Origin: an uncultured Elusimicrobia bacterium
GTDB taxonomy: Bacteria; Elusimicrobiota; Elusimicrobia; Elusimicrobiales; UBA9959
Assembly (NCBI GenBank): GCA_903917735.1
Contig: CAIXBR010000056.1
Span: 1-39,630, forward strand
Length of the DNA: 39,630 nt
Direction: 5' to 3'
The stretch's first letter is position 1, and each line of letters opens with the position of its first letter. Below are positions 13,544 to 20,618 of this stretch, piece after piece. Position numbers and translations under genes: made by a program. The notes under the pieces are model-generated. The model saw nothing but the letters and a program-made list of their open reading frames with translations. It had not been told where the DNA came from and made no database searches.

Positions 13544-14425
13544 ATGACCGGGGCTTACAGGCTGATAATGTTCTTCGGACTGGGCGTGGCGGCCCAGGCG
13601 GTGATGCTTATCCGGGGCAGCTGGGAGTGGAAAGGCTTCCTGTACAGCCTCGGCATCGCCTTCTTCGGGCTGCTGCCGGGAAAGAACGAGCATCACTACA
13701 GCCTTACTTTCCACCTGCTGTTGTGCTTCGTGACCTTTGCCTGCTTTATCGCCATCAATTTCCGCACGGCCCTGCTGCCGCGCGTCAGCGAGAAGATACT
13801 GCTGGCCTATTGCGTCACGCTGTGGTACGCTTTTTTATCTTTTCTGTACAGCCCGGGCTGGTTGTCCTACCTCATCGCGGGGCTTCTGCTGGTCCCTACC
13901 GCCGCCACGCTCGTGCTTTCCTTCACCGAGAGCCGGCTCTCGTTCAAGCTCAAACTGTTCTTTTACGCCTGGTATCTGATCATGGTAGTGCTTATGGTCG
14001 GTTTTCAGTTCGCTTTTACCTACCTGACGGTTTTTTTCAGCGGCAAGGAACCGGCGGGCGGCACGCCTCTTGGCGCCGTCCTGTCCGGCATGGGGTTCTT
14101 TTACATGGTGGTAAACCTGACGTACATTTACCACATGCTGCCCCTCAGGGGCAAACATGAAAGCGAGGAAGAGTGCATGCGCCGCTGGCACGGCTGGACG
14201 GACCTGATGACCGGCCGGTACAGCGACTCCGCGCAGCTTACGCACATGCAGGCCCTGCTTACCATCCTGGCGCTGGGCGGCATGTTTGCGGCGAATATCC
14301 GCTATGGCTTTATTTCCGCCCCCAACGCCGTGAATCTCGGCATCCTGGTGCCGCTGCTCCTGATGCCGGGAGATACCGCCGCGCTGGCGGACCGCCCGGC
14401 AGGCAGAGCCGGAACAGCGCAGTAA
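13544..14425 (+). CDS. Multi-pass inner-membrane protein of unknown function
   Basis: 293 residues with about eight hydrophobic segments, for example LIMFFGLGVAAQAVML, FLYSLGIAFFGLLPG, LLLCFVTFACFIAI, LIAGLLLVPTAATLVL and LGAVLSGMGFFYMVVNL. A hydrophilic loop, KHESEEECMRRWHGW, lies between segments near residue 210. I do not recognise the family. It follows the tandem receiver gene by 96 bp and may be co-transcribed. No good ribosome binding site precedes ATG 13544; a second in-frame ATG is at 13568. A terminator follows. Confidence 0.75.
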   Translation: MTGAYRLIMFFGLGVAAQAVMLIRGSWEWKGFLYSLGIAFFGLLPGKNEHHYSLTFHLLLCFVTFACFIAINFRTALLPRVSEKILLAYCVTLWYAFLSFLYSPGWLSYLIAGLLLVPTAATLVLSFTESRLSFKLKLFFYAWYLIMVVLMVGFQFAFTYLTVFFSGKEPAGGTPLGAVLSGMGFFYMVVNLTYIYHMLPLRGKHESEEECMRRWHGWTDLMTGRYSDSAQLTHMQALLTILALGGMFAANIRYGFISAPNAVNLGILVPLLLMPGDTAALADRPAGRAGTAQ

Positions 14426-14427
14426 AA

Positions 14428-14449
14428 CCGCGCCGGCCGCGCGGCTTTT
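14428..14449 (+). terminator. Terminator of the membrane protein gene
   Basis: CCGCGC (14428-14433) and GCGCGG (14439-14444) around a 5-nt loop, preceded by AAAA and followed by CTTTT. The stem can be extended by A-T pairs and could also serve the gene on the other strand. Confidence 0.7.
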
Positions 14450-14466
14450 CCATTGTGTTCTGTAGA

Positions 14467-15444
14467 TTAGAACTCGCTATTGCTCAGCCCGGTGTAGATC
14501 AACGCGCCGCCGTTCAGAGAGGCCAGCACGTTCCTGATCTCAGTGGTGGACACGGCCAGGCAGCCGAAAGACCGGCCCTGGATCATATTCGCTTCCTTCA
14601 CGTAAGCAGACTCGTGTATAACCACGGCCCTCGCCAGCACGTTCGAATTGGTGGAAGACATGCCGTTCAGACGCATGGACTTGCCATGGCTGCCGTTATA
14701 CAGTGCCCCGGTGATATAGAAACCCAGCGAGGAAGCCTTGGAGTCCGGTACATTGCTGAATCTGGTGGCATAACCGTCGCCATCCGGGTCCGAGCCTTTG
14801 CCGTGCGCTACGTGTATGGCGTGCACCGCTCCGCTCTGCATATCCAGTATGAAAAATCTTTGTTTGCTTGAATGCGCGGCAAAATCCACTATGCCTATAT
14901 ACCTCTTGTTCTTTATCTTGTCCCCATTGGCGTTGAAATATTCAAGGGCCTTCCTTTTCAGATCCTCCGGGATCAGGCCGCTGCCGACAGCGCCGCCGGG
15001 CGCCGCCTGCTGGGGATGGAATTCCTGGAACGGCTGTGCCTGTGGTTGCTGGCCTTGGGGCTGCTGGCTCTGCTGGGGCTGCTGGGCGCCCTGGCCCTCC
15101 TGCAACTCGGCCGGATCTATAGGGGTATAGACGGCCCCCGCATCGTACCGCTCTTCTGTCTGGTCATCCTCCAGGGTTCCTTCCACCTGCGGCACTTCAG
15201 CGGGAGGGTTAGCTATCTCTATGTCGCCGTTCGAACCGAACAGCAGCTTCAGTATATTGACTATAAACTGCGCAAAAACCGGGGTGGGCGTGATCTCGTA
15301 CTGCGTGGTGGCCGCGTTCTTTTTGAGGCTCCCGGTATCTATGCCTATGTTCTCGGAGGACTTCCGCATACCCTCCATGCTCTGCGCCATGAGCGGGCCG
15401 GAAGTGATGATGACCGACATCGCGATAATTATTATCTGCTTCAT
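14467..15444 (-). CDS. Murein L,D-transpeptidase catalytic-domain family protein (YkuD_2 type)
   Basis: 325 residues: signal peptide (ending GPLMAQ), a helical/low-complexity N-terminal half with a Gln-Pro-rich linker (QQPQQSQQPQGQQPQAQP), then the catalytic-like domain. Seen there are FFILDMQSGAVHAIHVAHG, GDGYATRFSNVPDSKASSLG, the RAVVIHES histidine and GRSFGCLAV with C295, the expected nucleophile of the SxGC motif. Family members are annotated as L,D-transpeptidase-like; the reaction has not been shown for most of them. Acts in the periplasm. The ribosome binding site AAGAGG lies 7 bases from the ATG. It is monocistronic. Confidence 0.87.
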   Translation of the reverse strand: MKQIIIIAMSVIITSGPLMAQSMEGMRKSSENIGIDTGSLKKNAATTQYEITPTPVFAQFIVNILKLLFGSNGDIEIANPPAEVPQVEGTLEDDQTEERYDAGAVYTPIDPAELQEGQGAQQPQQSQQPQGQQPQAQPFQEFHPQQAAPGGAVGSGLIPEDLKRKALEYFNANGDKIKNKRYIGIVDFAAHSSKQRFFILDMQSGAVHAIHVAHGKGSDPDGDGYATRFSNVPDSKASSLGFYITGALYNGSHGKSMRLNGMSSTNSNVLARAVVIHESAYVKEANMIQGRSFGCLAVSTTEIRNVLASLNGGALIYTGLSNSEF

Positions 15445-15498
15445 AATAATGCCTCTTGGGAATATTCTATACGGCTTTCCCCGGTTTTAAAAGGGAAA

Positions 15499-15525
15499 TT
15501 AGGCCTATGCGCGGATAGGCACTAA
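15499..15525 (-). terminator. Hairpin terminator after the 15532-16050 gene
   Basis: TTAGGCCTAT (15499-15508) pairs with ATAGGCACTAA (15515-15525) with one mismatch. On the minus strand it is followed by TTTCCCTTTTA. It lies 7 bp after the stop codon. Confidence 0.5.
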
Positions 15526-15531
15526 GGCCCA

Positions 15532-16050
15532 TTAATATCCGTGGCCGGATTTTATTTTCAGCGCCCAGGAGGAGATCAGGGTAAAATAGCCGAAGAGCAG
15601 GCCGCAGAGAAGGCCGAGCAGTTTATTTGAGATCTCGGGACTGGCCAGCAGGATGTACGCGCACATCAGGACCAGCAGGCTGCCCCATATCGTTATGAAC
15701 CAAAGGCTGAACGAGCCGAACTCCCTGGCGGTATTCGCGGCGTATTCTCTCAGCGTAAGCCGCTCCGGGCTTACCGGGCTGCCGGAAAGCAGGTAAAGAA
15801 CCCCGCTGTGGAACATGGCGTAATACGCAGCCAGGAAATACCAGACATGCTTCCAGGGCCAGTAACGGATAGAGAGCACGAAAAGGAGCACGCACATTTG
15901 GCAGAACTTCAGGAAGCGGCGCAGTTTTTGCTCCGCGTCCGCATCGGCCAGGACGCGGCCCCGGCCGAAGACGCTGTTCGGGAAATAGACCGTGCGCCCG
16001 GAGCCGTCCTTCTTGAAATTCCTGTTCATCGCCGCGTCAAAATACCCCAT
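15532..16050 (-). CDS. Small four-helix membrane protein of unknown function
   Basis: 172 residues with a hydrophilic N-terminal part (about 1-45, containing RTVYFPNSVFGRG) and four hydrophobic segments: FLKFCQMCVLLFVLSI, WYFLAAYYAMFHSGVLYLL, LWFITIWGSLLVLMCAYILL and LLGLLCGLLFGYFTLISSW. The frame is open to 16182, but I place the start at ATG 16050. GGAGGGAG lies just upstream there, and the upstream part of the open frame reads through the promoter element at 16124-16152. I do not recognise the family. Confidence 0.72.
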   Translation of the reverse strand: MGYFDAAMNRNFKKDGSGRTVYFPNSVFGRGRVLADADAEQKLRRFLKFCQMCVLLFVLSIRYWPWKHVWYFLAAYYAMFHSGVLYLLSGSPVSPERLTLREYAANTAREFGSFSLWFITIWGSLLVLMCAYILLASPEISNKLLGLLCGLLFGYFTLISSWALKIKSGHGY

Positions 16051-16123
16051 GAGCTCTCCCTCCGCTGATCCTGGACGCTGTCCCCGAAATACCGGTGCGT
16101 CCGTTAAGCCGTGCTGTTTGAAT

Positions 16124-16152
16124 ATTATGCGACAAATCGGATGCCCCGCCAA
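16124..16152 (-). promoter_or_regulatory. Promoter-like element with TTGTCGCATAAT, before the 16050 gene
   Basis: On the minus strand: TTGGCG (16147-16152), 17-bp spacer ending GATTTGTCG, CATAAT (16124-16129). Identical in both boxes to the element at 12488. A terminator lies directly upstream, as expected for a new transcript. Confidence 0.6.
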
Positions 16153-16163
16153 GCCCTGTCCGC

Positions 16164-16211
16164 AAAAAAAAGACACCCTCAAAAGGAGGCTGGCACCTTT
16201 TGAGGGTTTTT
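16164..16211. terminator. Strong bidirectional terminator hairpin
   Basis: CCCTCAAAAGG (16176-16186) pairs perfectly with CCTTTTGAGGG (16196-16206). It is followed by TTTTT on the plus strand and by TGTCTTTTTTTT on the minus strand. All nearby genes are on the minus strand, where it stops read-through into the 16050 gene. Confidence 0.85.
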
Positions 16212-16227
16212 AGGTCTTAAAACATCA

Positions 16228-16248
16228 AAAAGGTGCCAGGCACCTTTT
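16228..16248 (-). terminator. Palindromic terminator after the 66-residue gene
   Basis: AAAAGGTGCC and GGCACCTTTT around one central base, followed on the minus strand by TTTGATGTTTT, 7 bp after the stop codon at 16256. GGCACCTTTT also occurs in the neighbouring hairpin at 16192-16201. Confidence 0.7.
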
Positions 16249-16255
16249 GGGGATA

Positions 16256-16456
16256 TCAATTTACTGAGGAGGGGTCCCTCCAGCTCTTGCCGGAGCGGGG
16301 GCGGGGGCCCATGACCCAAAGATATGCTCCGTTTTTAGCCGTGCTGGGAGCAGGGCTATCGTTACCTATGTTCTGCCCGGGAGGGATACGCACTATCACT
16401 TTGTCATCCTTACGGTTGCCGCAATCGTCTTTGTCAAAGTTACAGGTAATCGCCAT
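16256..16456 (-). CDS. Small hypothetical protein, 66 residues
   Basis: Starts MAITCNFDKDDCGNRKDD and is hydrophilic, with a Pro/Gly/Arg-rich end (MGPRPRSGKSWRD). Two cysteines (C5, C12) are separated by an Asp/Lys-rich segment. No signal peptide or membrane helix is seen and the family is unknown. I chose ATG 16456 because GAGGA lies 7 bases upstream. A perfect terminator hairpin follows the stop codon, which argues for a real, separately transcribed gene; no clear promoter is seen in 16457-16614. Confidence 0.45.
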   Translation of the reverse strand: MAITCNFDKDDCGNRKDDKVIVRIPPGQNIGNDSPAPSTAKNGAYLWVMGPRPRSGKSWRDPSSVN

Positions 16457-16614
16457 AGCTATCCTCGCTTCCAAACCCCGTTAACGATATCTTATGATAA
16501 TGCCGCCGATACCGATAGGCCCAAAGGACCCAGCCCGCTATTGTATTTTGGCCCAGGGAGCTAAGCGGACTATTTGTGACCACCGGCCTCAGTCATGGTA
16601 AGGAAACAATTCGG

Positions 16615-17232
16615 CTAAAACGAGGGCGGTTCCTTGACCGTCTGATTTTTTTTGCCCGTCTTCTCGTCCATGTATTTGAAGATGGCCTTGTCGTACTCCA
16701 GCAGTTCGTCCTTGTCGCGCAGTTCGTTCTCGTCCGCGGGTTCTTTCTTGACCTTGTCGCGCCAGTCCTTTTTTATCTTTACGCTGCAGGCGCTGATTAT
16801 CTCTCCGGACTCGACCCCCACCAGGCGGGCGTTTACCTCCACCTGTCTGCCGGCGAGTTTCGTCAGCGTCCCGAGCACCAGCCAATCCGCGCCGAGCATT
16901 TTGCCCAGACTCTTGACCGAGTCGGCGTCTATAGCGCCGGAACGCTGCAGCTTCAGCTCCCCAAGGACTTTTTCTATCTCTTTGCGCTCCGTTACCTTGA
17001 ATTTCTTCAGCCTGACCAACTCGGTGGTTATTCTTTCGGAAACAATATTCCCGTCCCCGGACTCCCTTTCGTCCAGGTAGCTGAAATTCGCCACGCCTAT
17101 TTTTTTATCCGCCCCCTCGCAGTTTTTCAACAGCTCGTTCACGAGGTTCTTATAGGCGTTCGATCCGCTTTCCTCCTTCGCGCCGGCGAACGCCGGGGTA
17201 AAGAGCAGGACTAAAGCGAGTAGTGTTTTCAT
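16615..17232 (-). CDS. Secreted CsgG/FlgO-like domain protein
   Basis: 205 residues with a cleavable signal peptide (MKTLLALVLLFTPAFAGA). The core resembles the CsgG/FlgO/TolB-N fold used in outer-membrane assembly and lipoprotein complexes: KIGVANFSYLDE, a helix with SERITTELVRLKKFKVTER, EIEKVLGELKLQRSG, LGADWLVLGTLTKL and the strand pair VEVNARLVGVESGEIISA. The C-terminal tail is highly charged (Lys/Glu/Asp). No lipobox cysteine is present, so it is probably soluble in the periplasm. Start ATG 17232 is chosen because GGGAG is 8 bases upstream; an in-frame GTG at 17238 is too close to it. It has its own promoter-like element at 17307-17335. Confidence 0.75.
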   Translation of the reverse strand: MKTLLALVLLFTPAFAGAKEESGSNAYKNLVNELLKNCEGADKKIGVANFSYLDERESGDGNIVSERITTELVRLKKFKVTERKEIEKVLGELKLQRSGAIDADSVKSLGKMLGADWLVLGTLTKLAGRQVEVNARLVGVESGEIISACSVKIKKDWRDKVKKEPADENELRDKDELLEYDKAIFKYMDEKTGKKNQTVKEPPSF

Positions 17233-17306
17233 ATGCACAGCTCCCTGGATACGGCTGCGGCCGTTAATTTACATGTTCCAGCCTGCAGCCGGCCCGTCAC
17301 TTAAAC

Positions 17307-17335
17307 ATTATGCGACAAATCCCTAAGTCCGCCGG
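17307..17335 (-). promoter_or_regulatory. Promoter-like element with TTGTCGCATAAT, before the CsgG-like gene
   Basis: On the minus strand: CCGGCG (17330-17335), 17-bp spacer ending GGATTTGTCG, CATAAT (17307-17312). The -35 hexamer shares GGCG with the copies at 12511 and 16147. Confidence 0.55.
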
Positions 17336-17407
17336 CTTTCCCAAGCGGCACATCGCGGCGCCGGCGAATTTGCCCACGCGCCCGCGAGGCAACGCATTAC
17401 CGGGTGG

Positions 17408-18196
17408 CTACTCCTCCTGGTCTAAATCGTCAACGGGCTTCATTCTCTTATCCAGTATAAGCCCCACCACCTTGCGCACGTAGTCGTAGGAAGGCGGCTT
17501 TTTATAGAAGGCGAACGCCTCATGCCGACCGTTCTGATAATACGCGTCGACATGATATATGCGCTCTTTCGGACCTATCTCCTTCCTTCCACGGGCCGCC
17601 TTGGTGGCAGACTCATACGACCCGAGCGAGATAGTGTAGTCCACCGCCTGGGTGTTAGGCTTAAAGATGAAAAATTTGTAAAGAACGGCCTGCTCCACCG
17701 CGAATTCGAACCTTTCATAGGCCATTACCTTTCTGCCGCCGGCGCTGAACTGGTCCCGACAGTATTCCTCCGCCCTGGCCAGTTCTTTGTCCCCGCCTTT
17801 TCCGCGCATGGCCAGCAGGATATCCCGGTTCTTATCCCTGGCCTTCAGGTCCCCAAGAGACTGGTACGTCTGTATAAGCTTCGCGCGTACCTTCCAGTCA
17901 CCCGGTTCAAGACCGAGCAGCTCCTCCCAGGACCGGGCCGCCATATTAAAATTCCCGGCCATGTAAGCCGCAAGCCCCGCGTTGTACAGGCATTTCTTGT
18001 CCTCAGGGGAGAGTTTAAGCGCCTCGGAGAACTTCTTCAGCGCCTCACCGTAGTTGCCGCCCTGCATGAAGGCAGTCCCTTCCTCCAGCAGGTCGTCGGT
18101 TCTCCAGCCGAACAAAGCGCCGGAAGAATGAGGAGGCGACAGCAGCAGAAGCCCGGCCGCGAGAATAAAATAAAGAAGGATAACTCTCTTTTTCAT
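17408..18196 (-). CDS. Secreted tetratricopeptide-repeat protein
   Basis: 262 residues with a signal peptide (VILLYFILAAGLLLLSP...SSGA). TPR-type helices follow, clearest in EEGTAFMQGGNYGEALKKF, ALKLSPEDKKCLYNAGLAAY and NFNMAARSWEELLGLEPGD. The C-terminal ~110 residues contain RFEFAVEQAVLYKFFIFKP and YTISLGSYESATKAARG and match nothing I know. Start: ATG 18196 is the first Met after the promoter element, whose predicted start point (about 18222) excludes the open frame upstream. No clear ribosome binding site. TPR repeats suggest protein-protein contacts in the envelope. Confidence 0.75.
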   Translation of the reverse strand: MKKRVILLYFILAAGLLLLSPPHSSGALFGWRTDDLLEEGTAFMQGGNYGEALKKFSEALKLSPEDKKCLYNAGLAAYMAGNFNMAARSWEELLGLEPGDWKVRAKLIQTYQSLGDLKARDKNRDILLAMRGKGGDKELARAEEYCRDQFSAGGRKVMAYERFEFAVEQAVLYKFFIFKPNTQAVDYTISLGSYESATKAARGRKEIGPKERIYHVDAYYQNGRHEAFAFYKKPPSYDYVRKVVGLILDKRMKPVDDLDQEE

Positions 18197-18228
18197 AACA
18201 TGGTACGCCGGCAAACCCAATTAGTGAT

Positions 18229-18257
18229 ATTATGCGACAATAGCGGTTTTAACGCAA
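18229..18257 (-). promoter_or_regulatory. Promoter-like element with TTGTCGCATAAT, before the TPR gene
   Basis: On the minus strand: TTGCGT (18252-18257), 17-bp spacer ending CTATTGTCG, CATAAT (18229-18234). The ATG is 33 bp downstream. Confidence 0.58.
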
Positions 18258-18313
18258 ATCCACGTCAGGACTCCCCGGCGCGGCAGCGCGCTTAGCCCGC
18301 CAGCGGCACAACA

Positions 18314-18345
18314 AAAAACAACCGGCTTGCCGGCCGGTTGTTTTT
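18314..18345. terminator. Terminator of the 18364-18990 gene
   Basis: AAAAACAACCGGC (18314-18326) pairs perfectly with GCCGGTTGTTTTT (18333-18345) around 6 nt. Both ends carry runs of A or T, so it works in either direction. It lies 18 bp past the minus-strand stop codon. Confidence 0.9.
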
Positions 18346-18363
18346 CGCCATTTCCACCTGAAG

Positions 18364-18990
18364 TCAGTTTACGGGGACAGCAGCCTCGGCCACGCTGCCG
18401 AACACGTTCTTAACGCCGCCGTTCGCTGTCAGAAAATCGGCTGCAATGAAGTCGGCCAGTTTTTCCGTATTAAAAGGGTCCACCTTGGGCGCTATGCTGC
18501 CGTCCTCGCGGTCGGGGGAGGAAAGGTCAGTAATAAAATATGCTTTGACCTGGTCTTTATTCTGTCCGGCGTTAGTCGCTATATAGGTCAGCCCGTACTG
18601 CATCCAGTCACCGCCGGTGAAAAGGACTTCCACCCTGCGCTCGGTCCCGTTAGCGTCCGTGAAAGCGAACACCTTTATTATTCTGGAATTCTCTTCCTTC
18701 TGGATCAACTTGTAGATGACGGGGAACGCCGAAACTACATCGCCGTCCTTGGTGCATTTTTCGGTTATATCCTGAAGCTGCACGCTGGCCGAGACCCGCT
18801 CCATGGAGGGAGCCGGCACCTGGGCGGCCTGGAACTGGTCCAGGGCGGTGTGGGCCGACGGCGCGAGTTGCGCGTCGGTGTTGGATATCGCGTTTTCAAG
18901 CGCGTAATTGACAGGCCCCGTCTTCGCGAAAGCGGAGCCGGACACGGATATCAAGGAAACAATAGAAACGAACTTTATGTACTTTTTCAT
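18364..18990 (-). CDS. Secreted protein of unknown function
   Basis: 208 residues from ATG 18990: signal peptide (MKKYIKFVSIVSLISVSGSAFA), then an Ala/Gln-rich segment (AQLAPSAHTALDQFQAAQVP) and a domain with strands SARIIKVFAF-like RIIKVFAFTDANGTERRVEV, YGLTYIATNAG and VKAYFITDLSSPDRE. No catalytic motif is recognised. The frame is open further upstream (to 19101), but a signal peptide directly after ATG 18990 and a GGAGG upstream decide the start. It is a single gene with its own terminator. Confidence 0.72.
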   Translation of the reverse strand: MKKYIKFVSIVSLISVSGSAFAKTGPVNYALENAISNTDAQLAPSAHTALDQFQAAQVPAPSMERVSASVQLQDITEKCTKDGDVVSAFPVIYKLIQKEENSRIIKVFAFTDANGTERRVEVLFTGGDWMQYGLTYIATNAGQNKDQVKAYFITDLSSPDREDGSIAPKVDPFNTEKLADFIAADFLTANGGVKNVFGSVAEAAVPVN

Positions 18991-19009
18991 ATAGCACGAA
19001 GCCTCCGAA

Positions 19010-19049
19010 ATATAATTTTTATTATATTCCCGATACTTTGTGCTAAGTT
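19010..19049 (-). promoter_or_regulatory. Possible promoter overlapping an AT palindrome
   Basis: ATATAAT-TTTT-ATTATAT (19010-19027) is a perfect palindrome. Its minus-strand TATAAT (19021-19026) is an ideal -10 box, with a poor -35 (AACTTA, 19044-19049) 17 bp upstream. It precedes the secreted-protein gene starting at 18990. No TTGTCG block is present here. Confidence 0.4.
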
Positions 19050-19220
19050 TCGTTTTAGGTGGGAGAAACTTAACGCGCTCTCTAACTCGGAGAGACATCA
19101 CTGCGAAAGGTAGTCTTAGGTGTTTAAAGGATACCTGTGCAGCTTGTAAGATACGGAAACTACTCTGCAGACTGACATTGCTGTACTACCAGTATAGCAA
19201 ACTTTGCGGACTTTGTAAAG

Positions 19221-20192
19221 CTATTGTCCGCCTATTCTGTACTGCTGCGTGCCGCCCATATCGGTCCGGAACACAGTAGCGCCGACTGCCTGCAGATTGG
19301 TTAAGGTCACAGCGGCGGGGAAGCCGAAGGTATTGCCCGCACCGACCTCTATATAAGCGTATTTCGGCTTGACCATATTAAGGAAAGCGAGGCTGGACGC
19401 CGTGTTGCTGCCGTGGTGGCCCACCTTGAGGACATCCGACTGCAACTGGCTACCGTAGGTGGACACCAGGCTGGCCTCCACATCCGACTGCATATCCCCG
19501 GTATAAAGGATGGAGGTGTTCTGGTAGGTGACCTTCAGAACAATAGAACAGTTGTTGAGCACGGACCCGGAATCGCTGCCGCCCGGGGTTGAACAGGCGT
19601 TCAGCACTTTAACCTGTACTTCGCCCGGGTCCCAGTCCAGGTTCTCGCCGGCCGCGGGATAAACAACATTGACGCCAAGGGAAGCTATCTTGTCGCGCAG
19701 GACTTTCGCGCTGGAAGCGCCGGTGTTGTCCTCGCGCGTATCATAAAAATTGTCCACCTTCAGGTGACTGAAAACATAACCAAGCCCGCTGTAATGGTCC
19801 AGGTGCGGATGGGTCAGCACCACATAATCGATATGTGTAACGTTGTGCTGGGTCAGGAACTGCGTCAGCGGGGCCGTAGGATTGGGGCCGCCGTCTATAA
19901 GCACGTTCTTGCCGTTGGGCAGCTCTATGTACTCGGAATCGCCCTGACCCACGCTGATGAAATAAGCGTTCAGGGCTGGTACGGACCTAAGAGGGGCGGC
20001 GGCGGGTGCCGGCGAGGAAGGCTCCTGTACGGCCACGTTGTCCAAGGGCGCGAGTTTTGAGAGATAGTCAATAGCTTCACCGGCAAAAAGGTTCGCCCCC
20101 AGCGAAGTAAGGAGGAGCCCCGAAGAAAGAATCGCGGCGGTAAAGAACGTCTTCAGGTTCACTGTCGCGCTTGTCGGTTCTTTAATTTTCAT
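19221..20192 (-). CDS. Secreted ComEC-like metallo-beta-lactamase-fold hydrolase
   Basis: 323 residues: a signal/anchor segment (FFTAAILSSGLLLTSLGANLFAG), a Pro/Ala linker, then the metallo-beta-lactamase fold. The start is NAYFISVGQGDSEYIELPNG, followed by LIDGGP, the metal motif H-x-H-x-D-H in LTHPHLDHYSGL, LYTGDMQ (later metal Asp) and LKVGHHGSNTASS, all hallmarks of the ComEC/Rec2 C-terminal nuclease-like domain. The ComEC channel part is missing, so it is a free, exported phosphodiesterase or nuclease; the substrate is unknown. ATG 20192 is preferred over an in-frame TTG at 20201. The final residues (QQYRIGGQ) end abruptly but at normal fold length. Confidence 0.87.
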   Translation of the reverse strand: MKIKEPTSATVNLKTFFTAAILSSGLLLTSLGANLFAGEAIDYLSKLAPLDNVAVQEPSSPAPAAAPLRSVPALNAYFISVGQGDSEYIELPNGKNVLIDGGPNPTAPLTQFLTQHNVTHIDYVVLTHPHLDHYSGLGYVFSHLKVDNFYDTREDNTGASSAKVLRDKIASLGVNVVYPAAGENLDWDPGEVQVKVLNACSTPGGSDSGSVLNNCSIVLKVTYQNTSILYTGDMQSDVEASLVSTYGSQLQSDVLKVGHHGSNTASSLAFLNMVKPKYAYIEVGAGNTFGFPAAVTLTNLQAVGATVFRTDMGGTQQYRIGGQ

Positions 20193-20276
20193 AGGAAGCA
20201 ATTAACAGCGCCGCTTTTCACATATACCATTATGGCCAACAGTAATATTTTAGTTCATTGGCCCCGGATTTCAAGG

Positions 20277-20310
20277 TCTAAAAGGCCTATATTCACATAG
20301 GTCTTTTAGA
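20277..20310. terminator. Long hairpin at the end of the histidine-kinase operon
   Basis: TCTAAAAGGCCTAT (20277-20290) pairs with ATAGGTCTTTTAGA (20297-20310) through 14 pairs including one G-U, with a 6-nt loop. It is placed to end the minus-strand operon that finishes with the pseudogene. It lacks a long U-run. Confidence 0.5.
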
Positions 20311-20364
20311 AAAAGAGGGCTAACCTTGCCCGGAGTGGGGTTGCTCCTGCGGCGGATAAACTTA

Positions 20365-20617
20365 TCACAAGGACAGGAAGGACCAGTAGAAGAAATCCCA
20401 GATCTCGTAGCTGGCGGCCATTTCATCGGAGGTTCTGCCTATTACGAACTCGGGCAGATACGGCATGCTGCCGGCCAGGTATGTCCCCCGCCCACCACCT
20501 TAACAAAATCCACCGAGCTGCCGCCGGAATTAAGTTCGAAAGCCTGAACGCCGCCTTTCCCGGAGCAGGCGCTGGTGCCGCAGATCAGTAAAAGCGCGGC
20601 AAAAGAAGATGTTTCAT
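20365..20617 (-). pseudogene. Decayed exported esterase (PHB depolymerase/LpqC-like), internal deletion plus two frameshifts
   Basis: From ATG 20617 the frame breaks after 10 codons. The next frame reads a signal peptide core (FAALLLICGTSACSG, lipobox-like) and continues to VDFVKVVGGGHTWP. A further shift gives GSMPYLPEFVIGRTSDEMAA, then SYEIWDFFYWSFLSL and TGA. GGGHTWPG and the final IWDFF segment are typical of the last part of PHB depolymerase/feruloyl-esterase-like alpha/beta hydrolases. One missing T in a T-run near the start and one missing G in CCGG would restore a single frame. The catalytic serine region (~200 residues) is absent, so the gene is dead even without the shifts. It begins one base after the nitroreductase stop codon, as a former operon member. 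Confidence 0.72.
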
Positions 20618-20618
20618 G

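Noticed and set aside
16051..16182. N-terminal extension of the 16050 membrane protein
   Set aside because: It translates the promoter element and has no ribosome binding site, whereas ATG 16050 has GGAGGGAG upstream.
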